Source of the DNA: Planococcus sp. (in: firmicutes)
GTDB lineage: Bacteria; Bacillota; Bacilli; Bacillales_A; Planococcaceae
Length of the DNA: 6,965 bases
Reading direction: 5' to 3'
NCBI GenBank assembly: GCA_030147225.1
Contig: JASLAI010000148.1
Location: forward strand, 1-6,965
The notes beneath the pieces are model-generated. The model was not told the DNA's origin and made no database searches. It was given only the letters and a program-made list of their open reading frames with translations. The stretch's first letter is position 1. The number at the start of each line of letters is the position of its first letter. This document shows, one piece after another, positions 1 through 5,638 of this stretch. The position numbers and the translations under genes are program-made.

Positions 1-56
1 TATCCATCTTATTGGTGTATATTGAACAAGGAAAGATCGCAAAAGTTTCTGTATAG
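1..56 (+). CDS. mnmG: MnmG (GidA) C-terminal end, partial
   Basis: Reading in the frame that begins at base 3, the first 54 bases translate as SILLVYIEQGKIAKVSV followed by TAG at 54-56. This matches the C-terminus of bacterial MnmG, where a 'SILLVYxEQGxIAK' ending is typical (family knowledge from memory). MnmG is the FAD-dependent partner of MnmE and installs the carboxymethylaminomethyl group on wobble uridine 34 of certain tRNAs. Only the last 17 residues are present, since the gene enters from the left edge. Position supports the call, because mnmG immediately precedes rsmG in B. subtilis and many other Firmicutes. The stretch is too short for any statement about the enzyme's integrity. 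Confidence 0.85.
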   Translation, partial: SILLVYIEQGKIAKVSV

Positions 57-60
57 ATTC

Positions 61-105
61 GGAGGCATCGAATCTGCTGGATAGTAGATGTGGAAGCGTC
101 CTTCT
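61..105 (+). repeat. Possible degenerate copy of the intergenic repeat seen at the right edge
   Basis: Bases 76-83 (GCTGGATA) and 90-105 (GTGGAAGCGTCCTTCT) recur in the same order near the right edge, at 6932-6939 (identical) and 6949-6964 (13 of 16 bases identical). The space between the two blocks is 6 nt here and 9 nt there. CGGAGG at 60-65 also loosely matches CCGAGG at 6912-6917. The long hairpin of the right-hand copy is absent. This could be a decayed copy, or chance similarity of short blocks. Confidence 0.35.
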
Positions 106-151
106 CGTAATAGAACAACTTTTTACACAAAAGGCATAAGCTAGACAACAG

Positions 152-185
152 AATGGGCTGGCTCACACCAGCCCATTTACTTTTT
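152..185 (+). terminator. Intrinsic terminator between mnmG and rsmG
   Basis: A perfect 10-bp inverted repeat, AATGGGCTGG at 152-161 and CCAGCCCATT at 168-177, encloses the 6-nt loop CTCACA. It is followed by a T-rich tail (TTTACTTTTT, 176-185). This is a typical rho-independent terminator for the mnmG transcript. It lies only 36 bases before the rsmG start, and I see no convincing promoter between it and rsmG. Expression of rsmG therefore probably needs read-through or a promoter hidden upstream of the hairpin. Confidence 0.85.
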
Positions 186-220
186 ACATAGAAAATTATA
201 AAGAGAGGGAGGAATACCGC

Positions 221-934
221 TTGAATGAACAACAATTTAAAGATGCCCTCCATGAAAAAGGGATCCTCTTAAGTGAAGAGCAACTCGAACAGTTTCGGAT
301 TTATTACAAGGAATTGGTTGAATGGAACGACAAAATGAATCTTACGGCAATTACAGAACAGCCAGCTGTTTATTTAAAACATTTCTATGATTCTATTACT
401 GCTGCATTTTATTTAGACTTTACAAAAACCATGAAACTTTGTGACGTCGGTGCCGGTGCAGGATTCCCCAGTATCCCACTAAAAATTTGTTTTCCCCATA
501 TCGAAGTGACGATTGTGGATTCATTGAATAAACGCATCCAATTCCTGGAGCACTTAAGTGGAAAACTTGGACTCCACAAAATGCAATTCGTTCATTCAAG
601 AGCAGAGGATTTCGGACAGTCCCTCCACCGAGAAAGTTATGACCTGGTTACAGCACGTGCCGTAGCCAGACTGTCAGTATTGGCCGAATTATGTGTCCCG
701 CTTGTCAAAAAAGGGGGAGTCTTCGCGGCGATGAAAGCTGCTTCAGCTGCAGATGAATTGGAAGACGCAGAAAAAGCATTGCAGAAGCTCGGAGTGAAGA
801 TCGAAGCTGTTCATTCTTTCTTGCTGCCAATAGAAGAAAGCGAACGCTATATCCAGGTTTTTAAAAAATTTAAAGAAACACCTAAGAAATATCCACGGAA
901 AGCTGGAGTTCCGAACAAGTCGCCCATTTCTTAA
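221..934 (+). CDS. rsmG: RsmG, 16S rRNA (guanine-N7) methyltransferase
   Basis: RsmG (GidB) is a cytoplasmic SAM-dependent methyltransferase that makes the conserved m7G in the 530 loop of 16S rRNA (G527 in E. coli numbering). The 237 residues match the usual length. Visible landmarks are the N-terminal NLTAIT (40-45), KHFYDSI (53-59), the SAM-binding glycine motif DVGAGAGFP (75-83), the acidic VDS after the second strand (99-101), SRAED (126-130), TARAVA (144-149) and the basic C-terminal tail [17 protein letters not shown] (221-237), all typical of the family. The start is TTG at 221, giving MNEQQF; GGGAGG at 207-212 sits 8 nt upstream, and the nearby ATG at 225 is out of frame. It follows mnmG across a terminator and precedes noc, as in B. 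subtilis. Loss of RsmG is known to give low-level streptomycin resistance. Confidence 0.97.
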   Translation: MNEQQFKDALHEKGILLSEEQLEQFRIYYKELVEWNDKMNLTAITEQPAVYLKHFYDSITAAFYLDFTKTMKLCDVGAGAGFPSIPLKICFPHIEVTIVDSLNKRIQFLEHLSGKLGLHKMQFVHSRAEDFGQSLHRESYDLVTARAVARLSVLAELCVPLVKKGGVFAAMKAASAADELEDAEKALQKLGVKIEAVHSFLLPIEESERYIQVFKKFKETPKKYPRKAGVPNKSPIS

Positions 935-950
935 TGTTCCACGTGAAACA
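935..950 (+). promoter_or_regulatory. parS: parS centromere site 1 (ParB/Spo0J loading site)
   Basis: TGTTCCACGTGAAACA is a near-perfect 16-bp palindrome (one mismatched pair) around CACGTG and fits the Firmicute parS consensus TGTTNCACGTGAAACA. It starts on the base right after the rsmG stop codon and lies upstream of noc. It is identical to the second site inside spo0J. Family knowledge: ParB clamps open at parS in the presence of CTP, slides and spreads, and recruits SMC. Its position could let bound ParB affect noc transcription, which is inference. Confidence 0.95.
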
Positions 951-980
951 TTAAACTGCCAAGGGAATATTTGTGATAAA
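951..980 (+). promoter_or_regulatory. Weak candidate promoter for noc
   Basis: TTAAAC at 951-956 and GATAAA at 975-980 are 18 bp apart, and a TG dinucleotide at 972-973 gives an extended -10 character. The -35 matches consensus at only 3 of 6 positions and the -10 at 4 of 6. The candidate is therefore weak, and noc may simply be transcribed with rsmG. If real, it begins one base after parS. Confidence 0.25.
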
Positions 981-1005
981 GATTCAGCAGCTAAGTGAGC
1001 TTGTA

Positions 1006-1015
1006 AAAGGTGGTG
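1006..1015 (+). promoter_or_regulatory. Ribosome binding site that fixes the noc start
   Basis: AAAGGTGGTG is a strong Shine-Dalgarno sequence. It lies 7 nt before the ATG at 1023 but only 1 nt before the in-frame TTG at 1017. The spacing supports ATG 1023 and a protein beginning MKSPFSRFF, as in other Noc proteins. Confidence 0.8.
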
Positions 1016-1022
1016 CTTGAGG

Positions 1023-1889
1023 ATGAAAAGTCCTTTTTCTCGTTTCTTCGGAGGCGGAGATAAAGCAAATGAGACAGCGAAGAAAGGAGCGGCAGAACAC
1101 AAAACTTCAGAAGAAGTTATGCAGTTGCCGCTCGACAAAATACACGCCAATAAATATCAGCCGAGAACTGTTTTTGATCAGGAGAAGATTGAAGAATTGG
1201 CTAGGACAATTCATGTCCATGGAGTAATTCAACCAATTGTAGTCAGAAAATCCGACACTGAAGGGGAATATGAAATTATTGCTGGAGAAAGGCGTTTCCG
1301 TGCAATGAAATCGCTCGACTGGACAGAAGTGCCTGCAATCATTCGAAACTTGAGCGATAAGGAAACGGCGTCTATTGCCCTGATTGAAAATCTTCAGCGT
1401 GAAGAGCTTACTTCAATCGAAGAGGCACATGCATACCAAAATTTGCTGGAAATACAAGAGATTACACAGGAAGCATTGGCACAGCGTCTTGGCAAAGGGC
1501 AGTCCACAGTGGCCAACAAGCTACGGCTCCTAAAATTGCCAGAAGAAATCCAATCGGCATTGCTAAATCGACAGCTGACGGAACGCCATGCCAGAGCGCT
1601 TTTACAGGTAAAGAATGCGGAGTTGCAGAAAAAGATATTCGACGAAACTCTTGAAGAAAACTTAAACGTAAAGCAGCTGGAAATGAAAGTCAGCAAGTTG
1701 CTATCCGATGAACCGAAAAAGACAAAAGCGCGCAGAAAAGCAGTCAGCCGAGATATGCGGATTGCTATGAACACCATTAAAGAATCTTTAAATATGGTCT
1801 CTAAAAGCGGTATTGATTTGACCACTGAGGAAGAAGAACACGAAGAGTATTATCAAATTACAGTTAAAATCCCAAAAAAGAAATCGTAA
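1023..1889 (+). CDS. noc: Noc, nucleoid occlusion protein (ParB paralogue)
   Basis: Noc is a CTP-dependent DNA clamp that binds NBS sites, spreads, associates with the membrane and prevents FtsZ assembly over the nucleoid. The 288 residues from ATG 1023 show the expected parts. There is a short N-terminal segment, [12 protein letters not shown] (1-12), matching the amphipathic membrane-targeting helix. The CTPase fold carries IQPIVVR (69-75), GERRFRAM (88-95) and ENLQRE (122-127). A helix-turn-helix domain spans about 147-173, a basic linker about 231-244, and a C-terminal dimerisation region follows. Noc-type specificity residues are visible: Q160, K166, K171 and R188, at the same spacing as the four known switch positions. 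This separates it from Spo0J encoded downstream. The gene sits between parS site 1 and its own terminator. A TTG two codons upstream (1017) is less likely as the start because of ribosome-site spacing. Confidence 0.95.
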   Translation: MKSPFSRFFGGGDKANETAKKGAAEHKTSEEVMQLPLDKIHANKYQPRTVFDQEKIEELARTIHVHGVIQPIVVRKSDTEGEYEIIAGERRFRAMKSLDWTEVPAIIRNLSDKETASIALIENLQREELTSIEEAHAYQNLLEIQEITQEALAQRLGKGQSTVANKLRLLKLPEEIQSALLNRQLTERHARALLQVKNAELQKKIFDETLEENLNVKQLEMKVSKLLSDEPKKTKARRKAVSRDMRIAMNTIKESLNMVSKSGIDLTTEEEEHEEYYQITVKIPKKKS

Positions 1890-1892
1890 AGC

Positions 1893-1920
1893 GCTCTTTC
1901 CGTATGGAAAGAGCTTTTTT
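1893..1920 (+). terminator. Intrinsic terminator after noc
   Basis: GCTCTTTCC (1893-1901) and GGAAAGAGC (1906-1914) form a perfect 9-bp stem with the tetraloop GTAT, followed by six T residues (1915-1920). It begins 4 bases after the noc stop. It separates the noc transcript from soj-spo0J, which therefore needs its own promoter. Confidence 0.93.
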
Positions 1921-1941
1921 AATAGCTTTGTCATCGTATTG

Positions 1942-1969
1942 TTGAAAAATTTTGATACAATAAGAAAAT
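1942..1969 (+). promoter_or_regulatory. Candidate promoter region for soj-spo0J
   Basis: Two overlapping possibilities are visible. One is an extended -10, TG-A-TACAAT (1953-1961), whose hexamer matches 5 of 6 but which lacks a good -35. The other is TTGAAA (1942-1947) with GAAAAT (1964-1969) at 16-bp spacing. A promoter is expected here because a strong terminator lies just upstream. Which element is used cannot be decided from sequence. Confidence 0.45.
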
Positions 1970-2030
1970 GGAAGCCTAATAAAATAGCTAAAATAAAGGT
2001 TCCGCAGTAAAATGAAGAGAGTATTAAAGA

Positions 2031-2039
2031 AAGTTGGTG
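2031..2039 (+). promoter_or_regulatory. Ribosome binding site supporting the GTG start of soj
   Basis: AAGTTGGTG matches the ideal AAGGAGGTG at 7 of 9 positions and lies 5 nt before GTG 2045. The alternative ATG at 2012 has only AAAGG (1995-1999) at a long 12-nt spacing. Confidence 0.6.
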
Positions 2040-2044
2040 CAAGT

Positions 2045-2806
2045 GTGGGTAGAACTATTGCGATCGCCAATCAAAAGGGCGGCGTAGGAAAAACAACGTC
2101 TTCAGTGAACTTGAGTGCCTGCCTTGCTTATTTGGGCAAAAAAGTTCTTTTAATAGATATAGATCCTCAAGGAAACGCCACCAGTGGGGTAGGTGTAAAC
2201 AAAGGGGATGTCGATCAATGCATCTACGAAGTTTTAATTGATGATGTAGATGTAAAGAGTACAATTATGGAAACAAAAGTAGAAAACCTGCATGTGGTTC
2301 CCGCTACAATTTCTCTTGCAGGTGCTGAAATTGAATTGGTCTCAACCATTTCAAGAGAAGCCCGTCTGAAAAACGCTTTGGAAGAAGTCAAGGATATGTA
2401 CGATTACATAATCATTGATTGTCCGCCATCTTTGGGATTGTTGACCTTGAATTCACTGACCGCTTCTGATGCGATCATTATTCCGGTGCAATGCGAATAC
2501 TATGCGTTAGAAGGACTAAGTCAATTATTAAGTACTATTCGCTTAGTGCAAAAGCATTTAAATCATGATTTAATGATTGATGGTGTGTTATTGACAATGC
2601 TGGATGCACGCACCAACCTGGGAATCCAAGTGATTGAAGAAGTGAAAAAGTACTTCCAGGACAAAGTCTATAAAACAATCATTCCAAGAAACGTAAGACT
2701 GAGCGAAGCACCGAGCCACGGAGAGCCAATTATTATCTATGATCCAAAATCCAGAGGCGCAGAAGTGTATTTAGAATTGGCGAAGGAAGTGATTCATAAT
2801 GGCTAA
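2045..2806 (+). CDS. soj: Soj (ParA), chromosome-partitioning ATPase
   Basis: Soj is a deviant Walker-type ATPase. It binds nonspecific DNA as an ATP dimer, is stimulated by Spo0J, and in B. subtilis also regulates DnaA. From GTG 2045 the protein is 253 aa, the same as B. subtilis Soj. It starts MGRTIAIANQKGG, with the deviant Walker A motif KGGVGKTT (11-18; signature K11, catalytic-loop K16), DIDPQGN (38-44, with D40 at the residue used for hydrolysis mutants), IIIDCPPS (122-129, Walker B D125), VQCEYYALEG (148-157), LDARTNLG (186-193) and PRNVRLSEAPSHG (214-226). An in-frame ATG at 2012 would add 11 unusual residues (MKRVLKKVGAS) not found in the family as I know it, so I prefer GTG. The last 8 bases overlap spo0J, implying translational coupling. 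The gene lies after the noc terminator, so it probably has its own promoter. Confidence 0.96.
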   Translation: MGRTIAIANQKGGVGKTTSSVNLSACLAYLGKKVLLIDIDPQGNATSGVGVNKGDVDQCIYEVLIDDVDVKSTIMETKVENLHVVPATISLAGAEIELVSTISREARLKNALEEVKDMYDYIIIDCPPSLGLLTLNSLTASDAIIIPVQCEYYALEGLSQLLSTIRLVQKHLNHDLMIDGVLLTMLDARTNLGIQVIEEVKKYFQDKVYKTIIPRNVRLSEAPSHGEPIIIYDPKSRGAEVYLELAKEVIHNG

Positions 2807-3632
2807 AGGATTGGGAAAAGGCATTAATGCATTGTTTCCAGGTGAAACAGTCAATGAAGCAGACAAAGTAAACCAAATCAGCGTCGGTGAAATTCGGACA
2901 AATCCGTATCAACCACGCAAAATTTTTGATCAAGCTGCTTTAGAAGAATTGGCGGAATCTATAAAAGAACACGGGATTTTACAACCGATCGTCGTTAGAA
3001 AAGTGGGCGAAAAATATGAATTAGTCGTAGGGGAACGTCGTTTCCGTGCTGCTAAGTTAATTAAATTAAAAGAAGTTCCAGCTATTATTAAAGAGCTGAC
3101 AGATCAGCAAATGATGGAACTTGCTATATTAGAAAACCTTCAACGTGAAGATTTAACGCCGATTGAAGAAGCGGAAGCCTATCAGAAATTAATGGAAGCT
3201 CTGAACTTAACTCAAGAGCAACTTGCATTTCGTTTAGGGAAAAGCCGTCCCCATATTGCCAACCATGTACGCCTCTTAGCATTGCCTGAAAATGTACGAA
3301 AACTCATTTCTGATAAAGAATTATCCATGGGTCATGGCCGCACCCTTTTAGGATTAAGAAGTAAAAAAATCATTCCGGAAACAGCTGAAAAAGTGGTCAA
3401 AGAAAACTTGAATGTACGCCAATTGGAAAATTTGGTGCAACGCTTAAATGAAGATGTTCCACGTGAAACAATTGAGAAAAAGAAAGATATTTTTATAGAA
3501 GAAAAACAATCAGAACTTAGAGAACGTTTTGGGACGAAAGTTCAAATCAAGAAAAACAAGAACAAAGGCAAGATAGAAATTGAGTTTTTCTCGGAAGATG
3601 ACTTGGAACGGATTTTAGAATTGTTAAGCTGA
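2799..3632 (+). CDS. spo0J: Spo0J (ParB), parS-binding CTPase clamp
   Basis: This 277-residue ParB binds parS, closes as a CTP-dependent clamp, slides along DNA, recruits SMC to the origin and stimulates Soj. The N-terminal MAKGLGKGINALF (1-13) is the classic ParA-interacting, ATPase-stimulating peptide. The CTP-binding boxes are QPIVVR (62-67), GERRFRAA (78-85) and ENLQRE (112-117). The helix-turn-helix spans about 137-163. A basic linker and C-terminal dimer domain follow, ending FFSEDDLERILELLS. The specificity positions read R150, H156, A161 and G178, which is the parS-binding pattern (H instead of T at the second position) rather than the Noc pattern. ATG 2799 lies inside the end of soj, and AAGGAAGTGATT at 2783-2794 provides a strong ribosome site. 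The gene carries its own parS, with codons 219-224 (DVPRET) spelling most of the site. Confidence 0.97.
   Translation: MAKGLGKGINALFPGETVNEADKVNQISVGEIRTNPYQPRKIFDQAALEELAESIKEHGILQPIVVRKVGEKYELVVGERRFRAAKLIKLKEVPAIIKELTDQQMMELAILENLQREDLTPIEEAEAYQKLMEALNLTQEQLAFRLGKSRPHIANHVRLLALPENVRKLISDKELSMGHGRTLLGLRSKKIIPETAEKVVKENLNVRQLENLVQRLNEDVPRETIEKKKDIFIEEKQSELRERFGTKVQIKKNKNKGKIEIEFFSEDDLERILELLS
3455..3470 (+). promoter_or_regulatory. parS: parS centromere site 2, inside spo0J
   Basis: TGTTCCACGTGAAACA is identical to the site at 935-950. It lies in the spo0J reading frame, where it encodes part of the linker between the DNA-binding and C-terminal domains (Asp-Val-Pro-Arg-Glu-Thr). A parS inside spo0J is well known in B. 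subtilis, so position and sequence are both conserved. The two sites here are 2,520 bp apart. Confidence 0.96.
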
Positions 3633-3638
3633 CACGTG

Positions 3639-3674
3639 CCTATTTCCTGAAAAGGGGAAATAGGTTCTGTTTTT
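3639..3674 (+). terminator. Intrinsic terminator after spo0J
   Basis: CCTATTTCC (3639-3647) pairs perfectly with GGAAATAGG (3656-3664) around an 8-nt loop, followed by TTCTGTTTTT (3665-3674). It starts 6 bases after the spo0J stop and ends the soj-spo0J transcript. The genes after it must be transcribed separately or by read-through. Confidence 0.85.
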
Positions 3675-3792
3675 GATGTCTGAAACTGGCTGCTGAAAAG
3701 CTCGGAGAAGTTTCGGGCACCGCTCTCAAAAGAGGGAGAAGAGCCCTTGCAGAAAAGAAAGTGCATGCAGGGAGAGAGAGGGGAGAAGTGCA
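3675..3792 (+). other. Leader region before the DUF554 gene, weakly structured and purine-rich
   Basis: These 118 bases hold no gene I can support and no clear sigma-A promoter. GGGC (3715-3718) can pair with GCCC (3742-3745) around an inner 5-bp hairpin, CTCTC (3723-3727) with GAGGG (3732-3736), closed by an AAAA loop. From 3751 the sequence becomes purine-rich, with repeated GAGAG, and it includes the palindrome TGCATGCA (3762-3769). It ends in GGGGAG (3780-3785), the likely ribosome site for the next gene. It does not match any riboswitch class I recognise. Confidence 0.35.
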
Positions 3793-4506
3793 GTGGTTCT
3801 CTTAGGGACGTTAATAAATGCGGTTTTAATTGTAGTGGGAACCATAATAGGAAGAGCTCTTCGCAATATTCCGGAAAAAATGAAAGAAACGGTCATGTAC
3901 GTCATCGGCTTGGCCGTGGTTGTTCTAGGCCTGCAGATGGGATTTGAAAGCCAAAACTTTGTCATTGTTATCATCAGCCTGGTGCTGGGGACAGTGATTG
4001 GGGAATGGTCTGATTTAGAAGGTAAACTGAATGGTTTTGGCCACTGGATTGAACGGATGCTGGGCGCAAAAGAAAGCAAAGGCAGCATCGCTCAAGGGTT
4101 TGTAACTGCAACTTTGATATTTGTCATTGGTGCAATGGGAATAATTGGTGCTATGGAAAGCGGGCTGAGCAACGAGCACGGCGTACTGATATCCAAAGGG
4201 ATCATTGATGGGTTTACATCCATTGTGTTAGCTTCCACATTAGGCTTCGGTGTTTTGCTGGCAGCAATTCCTGTGTTCGTTTACCAGGGACTGATTGCAC
4301 TGTTTGCAACTCAGATTAGTTTGATAATCCCGGCTGTTGCACTGGATATGTTCATTATGGAAATGAGTGCAACTGGCGGCGTCATGATTGCTGCCATTGG
4401 TTTAAATATGATGGGTGTAACAAAAATTAGAGTGGCGAATCTATTACCCGGAATAGCCGTCGTTGGGATAGTAGTTACCATCATTTATAAATTTAATTTA
4501 ATGTAA
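3793..4506 (+). CDS. DUF554 family integral membrane protein (YdfK/YqgA-like)
   Basis: The 237-residue protein is almost entirely hydrophobic and matches the DUF554 family, whose biochemical function is not established. It begins MVLLGTLINAVLIVVGTIIG (1-20), the typical N-terminal helix with a GT(L)xN...GxxxG pattern. Further likely membrane segments lie at about 34-50, 53-71, 101-121, 142-160, 161-181, 195-208 and 215-233. Family-like motifs are EWSDLEGKL (71-79), FVIGAMGIIGAMESGL (110-125), SKGIIDGFTSIVLAS (134-148) and ATGGVMIAAIGLNMMG (193-208). The start is GTG at 3793 with GGGGAG 7 nt upstream; the next gene begins 19 nt after the stop, suggesting co-transcription. B. subtilis has sporulation-related yyaC at this place after spo0J, so its presence here is a difference. 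A transporter role is possible, but nothing in the sequence proves a substrate. Confidence 0.85.
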   Translation: MVLLGTLINAVLIVVGTIIGRALRNIPEKMKETVMYVIGLAVVVLGLQMGFESQNFVIVIISLVLGTVIGEWSDLEGKLNGFGHWIERMLGAKESKGSIAQGFVTATLIFVIGAMGIIGAMESGLSNEHGVLISKGIIDGFTSIVLASTLGFGVLLAAIPVFVYQGLIALFATQISLIIPAVALDMFIMEMSATGGVMIAAIGLNMMGVTKIRVANLLPGIAVVGIVVTIIYKFNLM

Positions 4507-4525
4507 GTGTAAGGAAGGTGAAAGA

Positions 4526-5416
4526 GTGAATATAGAGAAACTAACGCATGAAATCACTGGTGTATTGTCGGACCAAGAAATGTGGCTTGGATTAGTCATC
4601 ATTCTGCTGAAAGTAGTGCTAATTACAATAGCTGCGGTTGTAATGGTGAAAGTCTTGCGTGTTTTAATTCGTAAAACGTTTTCTGTTCGCATCAAAGGGC
4701 CATTGCTTTACAACGAACGCCGGCAGCAAACTTTATCAAAACTATTGTCCAATGTCGTAGCATATGTCGTTTATTTTATAGCGGCTGTTTCTATCCTATC
4801 GACGTTCACAATTGATATTACAGGTTTGATAGCCGGTGCAGGGGTTCTTGGATTGGCCATTGGTTTTGGTGCTCAAAACTTGGTGCGTGATGTAATTACT
4901 GGATTCTTCATCATTTTTGAAGATCAGTTTTCCGTAGGGGATTATGTGCGCATAGGGGCCGCCGAAGGGACTGTAGAAGAGATAGGCCTTCGGACGACGA
5001 AAGTAAAGGCCTGGACTGGAGAATTATTTATATTCCCGAACGGAACGATAACGGATGTTGTAAATTTCTCAATCCACAATTCCATTGCTGTGGTTGATGT
5101 CAATATTTCCTATGAATCGGATATTAATAGAGTGGAAAGTTTGATTATGGAGTTTTTGGACGGCTTGCAGGACCGCTATGAACAAATCATCAAGCCGGCG
5201 GAATTATTGGGAGTCCAGAACTTAACGACAACCGAAATTGTCATGCGAATTACCGCAGAAACTTTGCCAATGCAACATTTTGCGGTAGCGAGAGGAATGC
5301 GCCGCGATTTGAAGGATTTCTTGGATCAGCGTGGTGTCGAAATTCCTTATCCGCGTATGGTGATGATGCAACGCAATCCTGAAGAAGTTCCACCAGCAAG
5401 AACTGCTAAAACTTAA
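4526..5416 (+). CDS. MscS-family small-conductance mechanosensitive channel
   Basis: MscS channels are heptamers in the cytoplasmic membrane that open under tension and release solutes on hypo-osmotic shock. The 296-residue length is close to E. coli MscS (286). Three membrane segments are visible: about 20-45, 72-95, and the pore helix 98-133. The pore helix shows the Gly/Ala-rich GLIAGAGVLGLAIGFGAQ and then NLVRDVITGFFIIFEDQF, the best family hallmark. The beta domain follows with SVGDYVRIG (136-144), GTVEEIGLRTTKV (148-160) and FPNGTI (170-175). The cytoplasmic vestibule runs to the end, with VEIPYPRMVM (271-280) near the C-terminus. The start is GTG 4526; AAGGAAGGTG (4511-4520) lies 5 nt upstream. 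It forms a tight run with the DUF554 gene (19 nt) and the DUF951 gene (17 nt). I recall MscS-DUF951-ychF as a gene order in staphylococci as well. Confidence 0.93.
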   Translation: MNIEKLTHEITGVLSDQEMWLGLVIILLKVVLITIAAVVMVKVLRVLIRKTFSVRIKGPLLYNERRQQTLSKLLSNVVAYVVYFIAAVSILSTFTIDITGLIAGAGVLGLAIGFGAQNLVRDVITGFFIIFEDQFSVGDYVRIGAAEGTVEEIGLRTTKVKAWTGELFIFPNGTITDVVNFSIHNSIAVVDVNISYESDINRVESLIMEFLDGLQDRYEQIIKPAELLGVQNLTTTEIVMRITAETLPMQHFAVARGMRRDLKDFLDQRGVEIPYPRMVMMQRNPEEVPPARTAKT

Positions 5417-5433
5417 TAGAAGGAGGCAAACTC

Positions 5434-5634
5434 ATGGAAATGAAGGAGTTTGGACTGAACGACATTGTTGAAATGAAAAAAGGCCATCCATGCGGGGCAA
5501 ATGCTTGGAAGATTATCCGCATGGGGGCGGACGTCCGGATTAAATGTGAGGGTTGCCAGCATAGTGTGATGCTTCCGCGTATGGAATTCAATAAAAAGAT
5601 GAAAAAGGTGTTAGTAAAAGCCGAAGCGGAATGA
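5434..5634 (+). CDS. DUF951 small protein (YyzM-like)
   Basis: This 66-residue protein closely resembles the DUF951 family, represented by B. subtilis YyzM. Its role is not established. The signature pieces are LNDIVEMKK (8-16), HPCG (18-21), WKIIRMGADVRIKC (25-38), CEGC (38-41) and a basic C-terminal half (FNKKMKKVLVK, 52-62). Cysteines 20, 38 and 41, with histidines 18 and 43 nearby, could bind a metal such as zinc; this is inference from spacing. The fold is likely a small beta barrel, and the positive charge suggests nucleic-acid binding, again inferred. ATG 5434 is supported by AAGGAGG at 5420-5426 with 7-nt spacing. It follows the MscS gene by 17 nt and precedes ychF, a neighbour it keeps in many Firmicutes. 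Confidence 0.93.
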   Translation: MEMKEFGLNDIVEMKKGHPCGANAWKIIRMGADVRIKCEGCQHSVMLPRMEFNKKMKKVLVKAEAE

Positions 5635-5638
5635 AAAA

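Noticed and set aside
88..144. An 18-codon open frame in the mnmG-rsmG spacer.
   Set aside because: No ribosome site at useful spacing (GGAGG at 61-65 is 22 nt away), no recognisable peptide, and it overlaps the possible repeat remnant.
1017..1022. TTG at 1017 as the noc start.
   Set aside because: It leaves only 1 nt after the Shine-Dalgarno, whereas ATG 1023 has 7 nt and gives the usual Noc N-terminus.
743..1150. Long minus-strand open frames (for example 743-1150, 1394-1825, 3726-4088, 5815-6513).
   Set aside because: They lie opposite strongly recognised plus-strand genes, have low-complexity Ser/Phe-rich translations typical of antisense shadows, and resemble no family I know.
3633..3638. 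CACGTG just after the spo0J stop as a third parS.
   Set aside because: Only the six central bases match; the flanking TGTT and AAACA arms are missing.
3747..3947. A 66-codon plus-strand frame overlapping the DUF554 start.
   Set aside because: It runs out of frame with the well-supported DUF554 gene and its translation is compositionally odd with no family resemblance.
4442..4457. CTATTACCCGGAATAG inside the DUF554 gene as a Noc-binding site.
   Set aside because: It lacks the CCCGGG centre and the correct half-site spacing of the known NBS consensus. TTCCGGAA-like sequences near 3374 and 3869 fail on spacing too.
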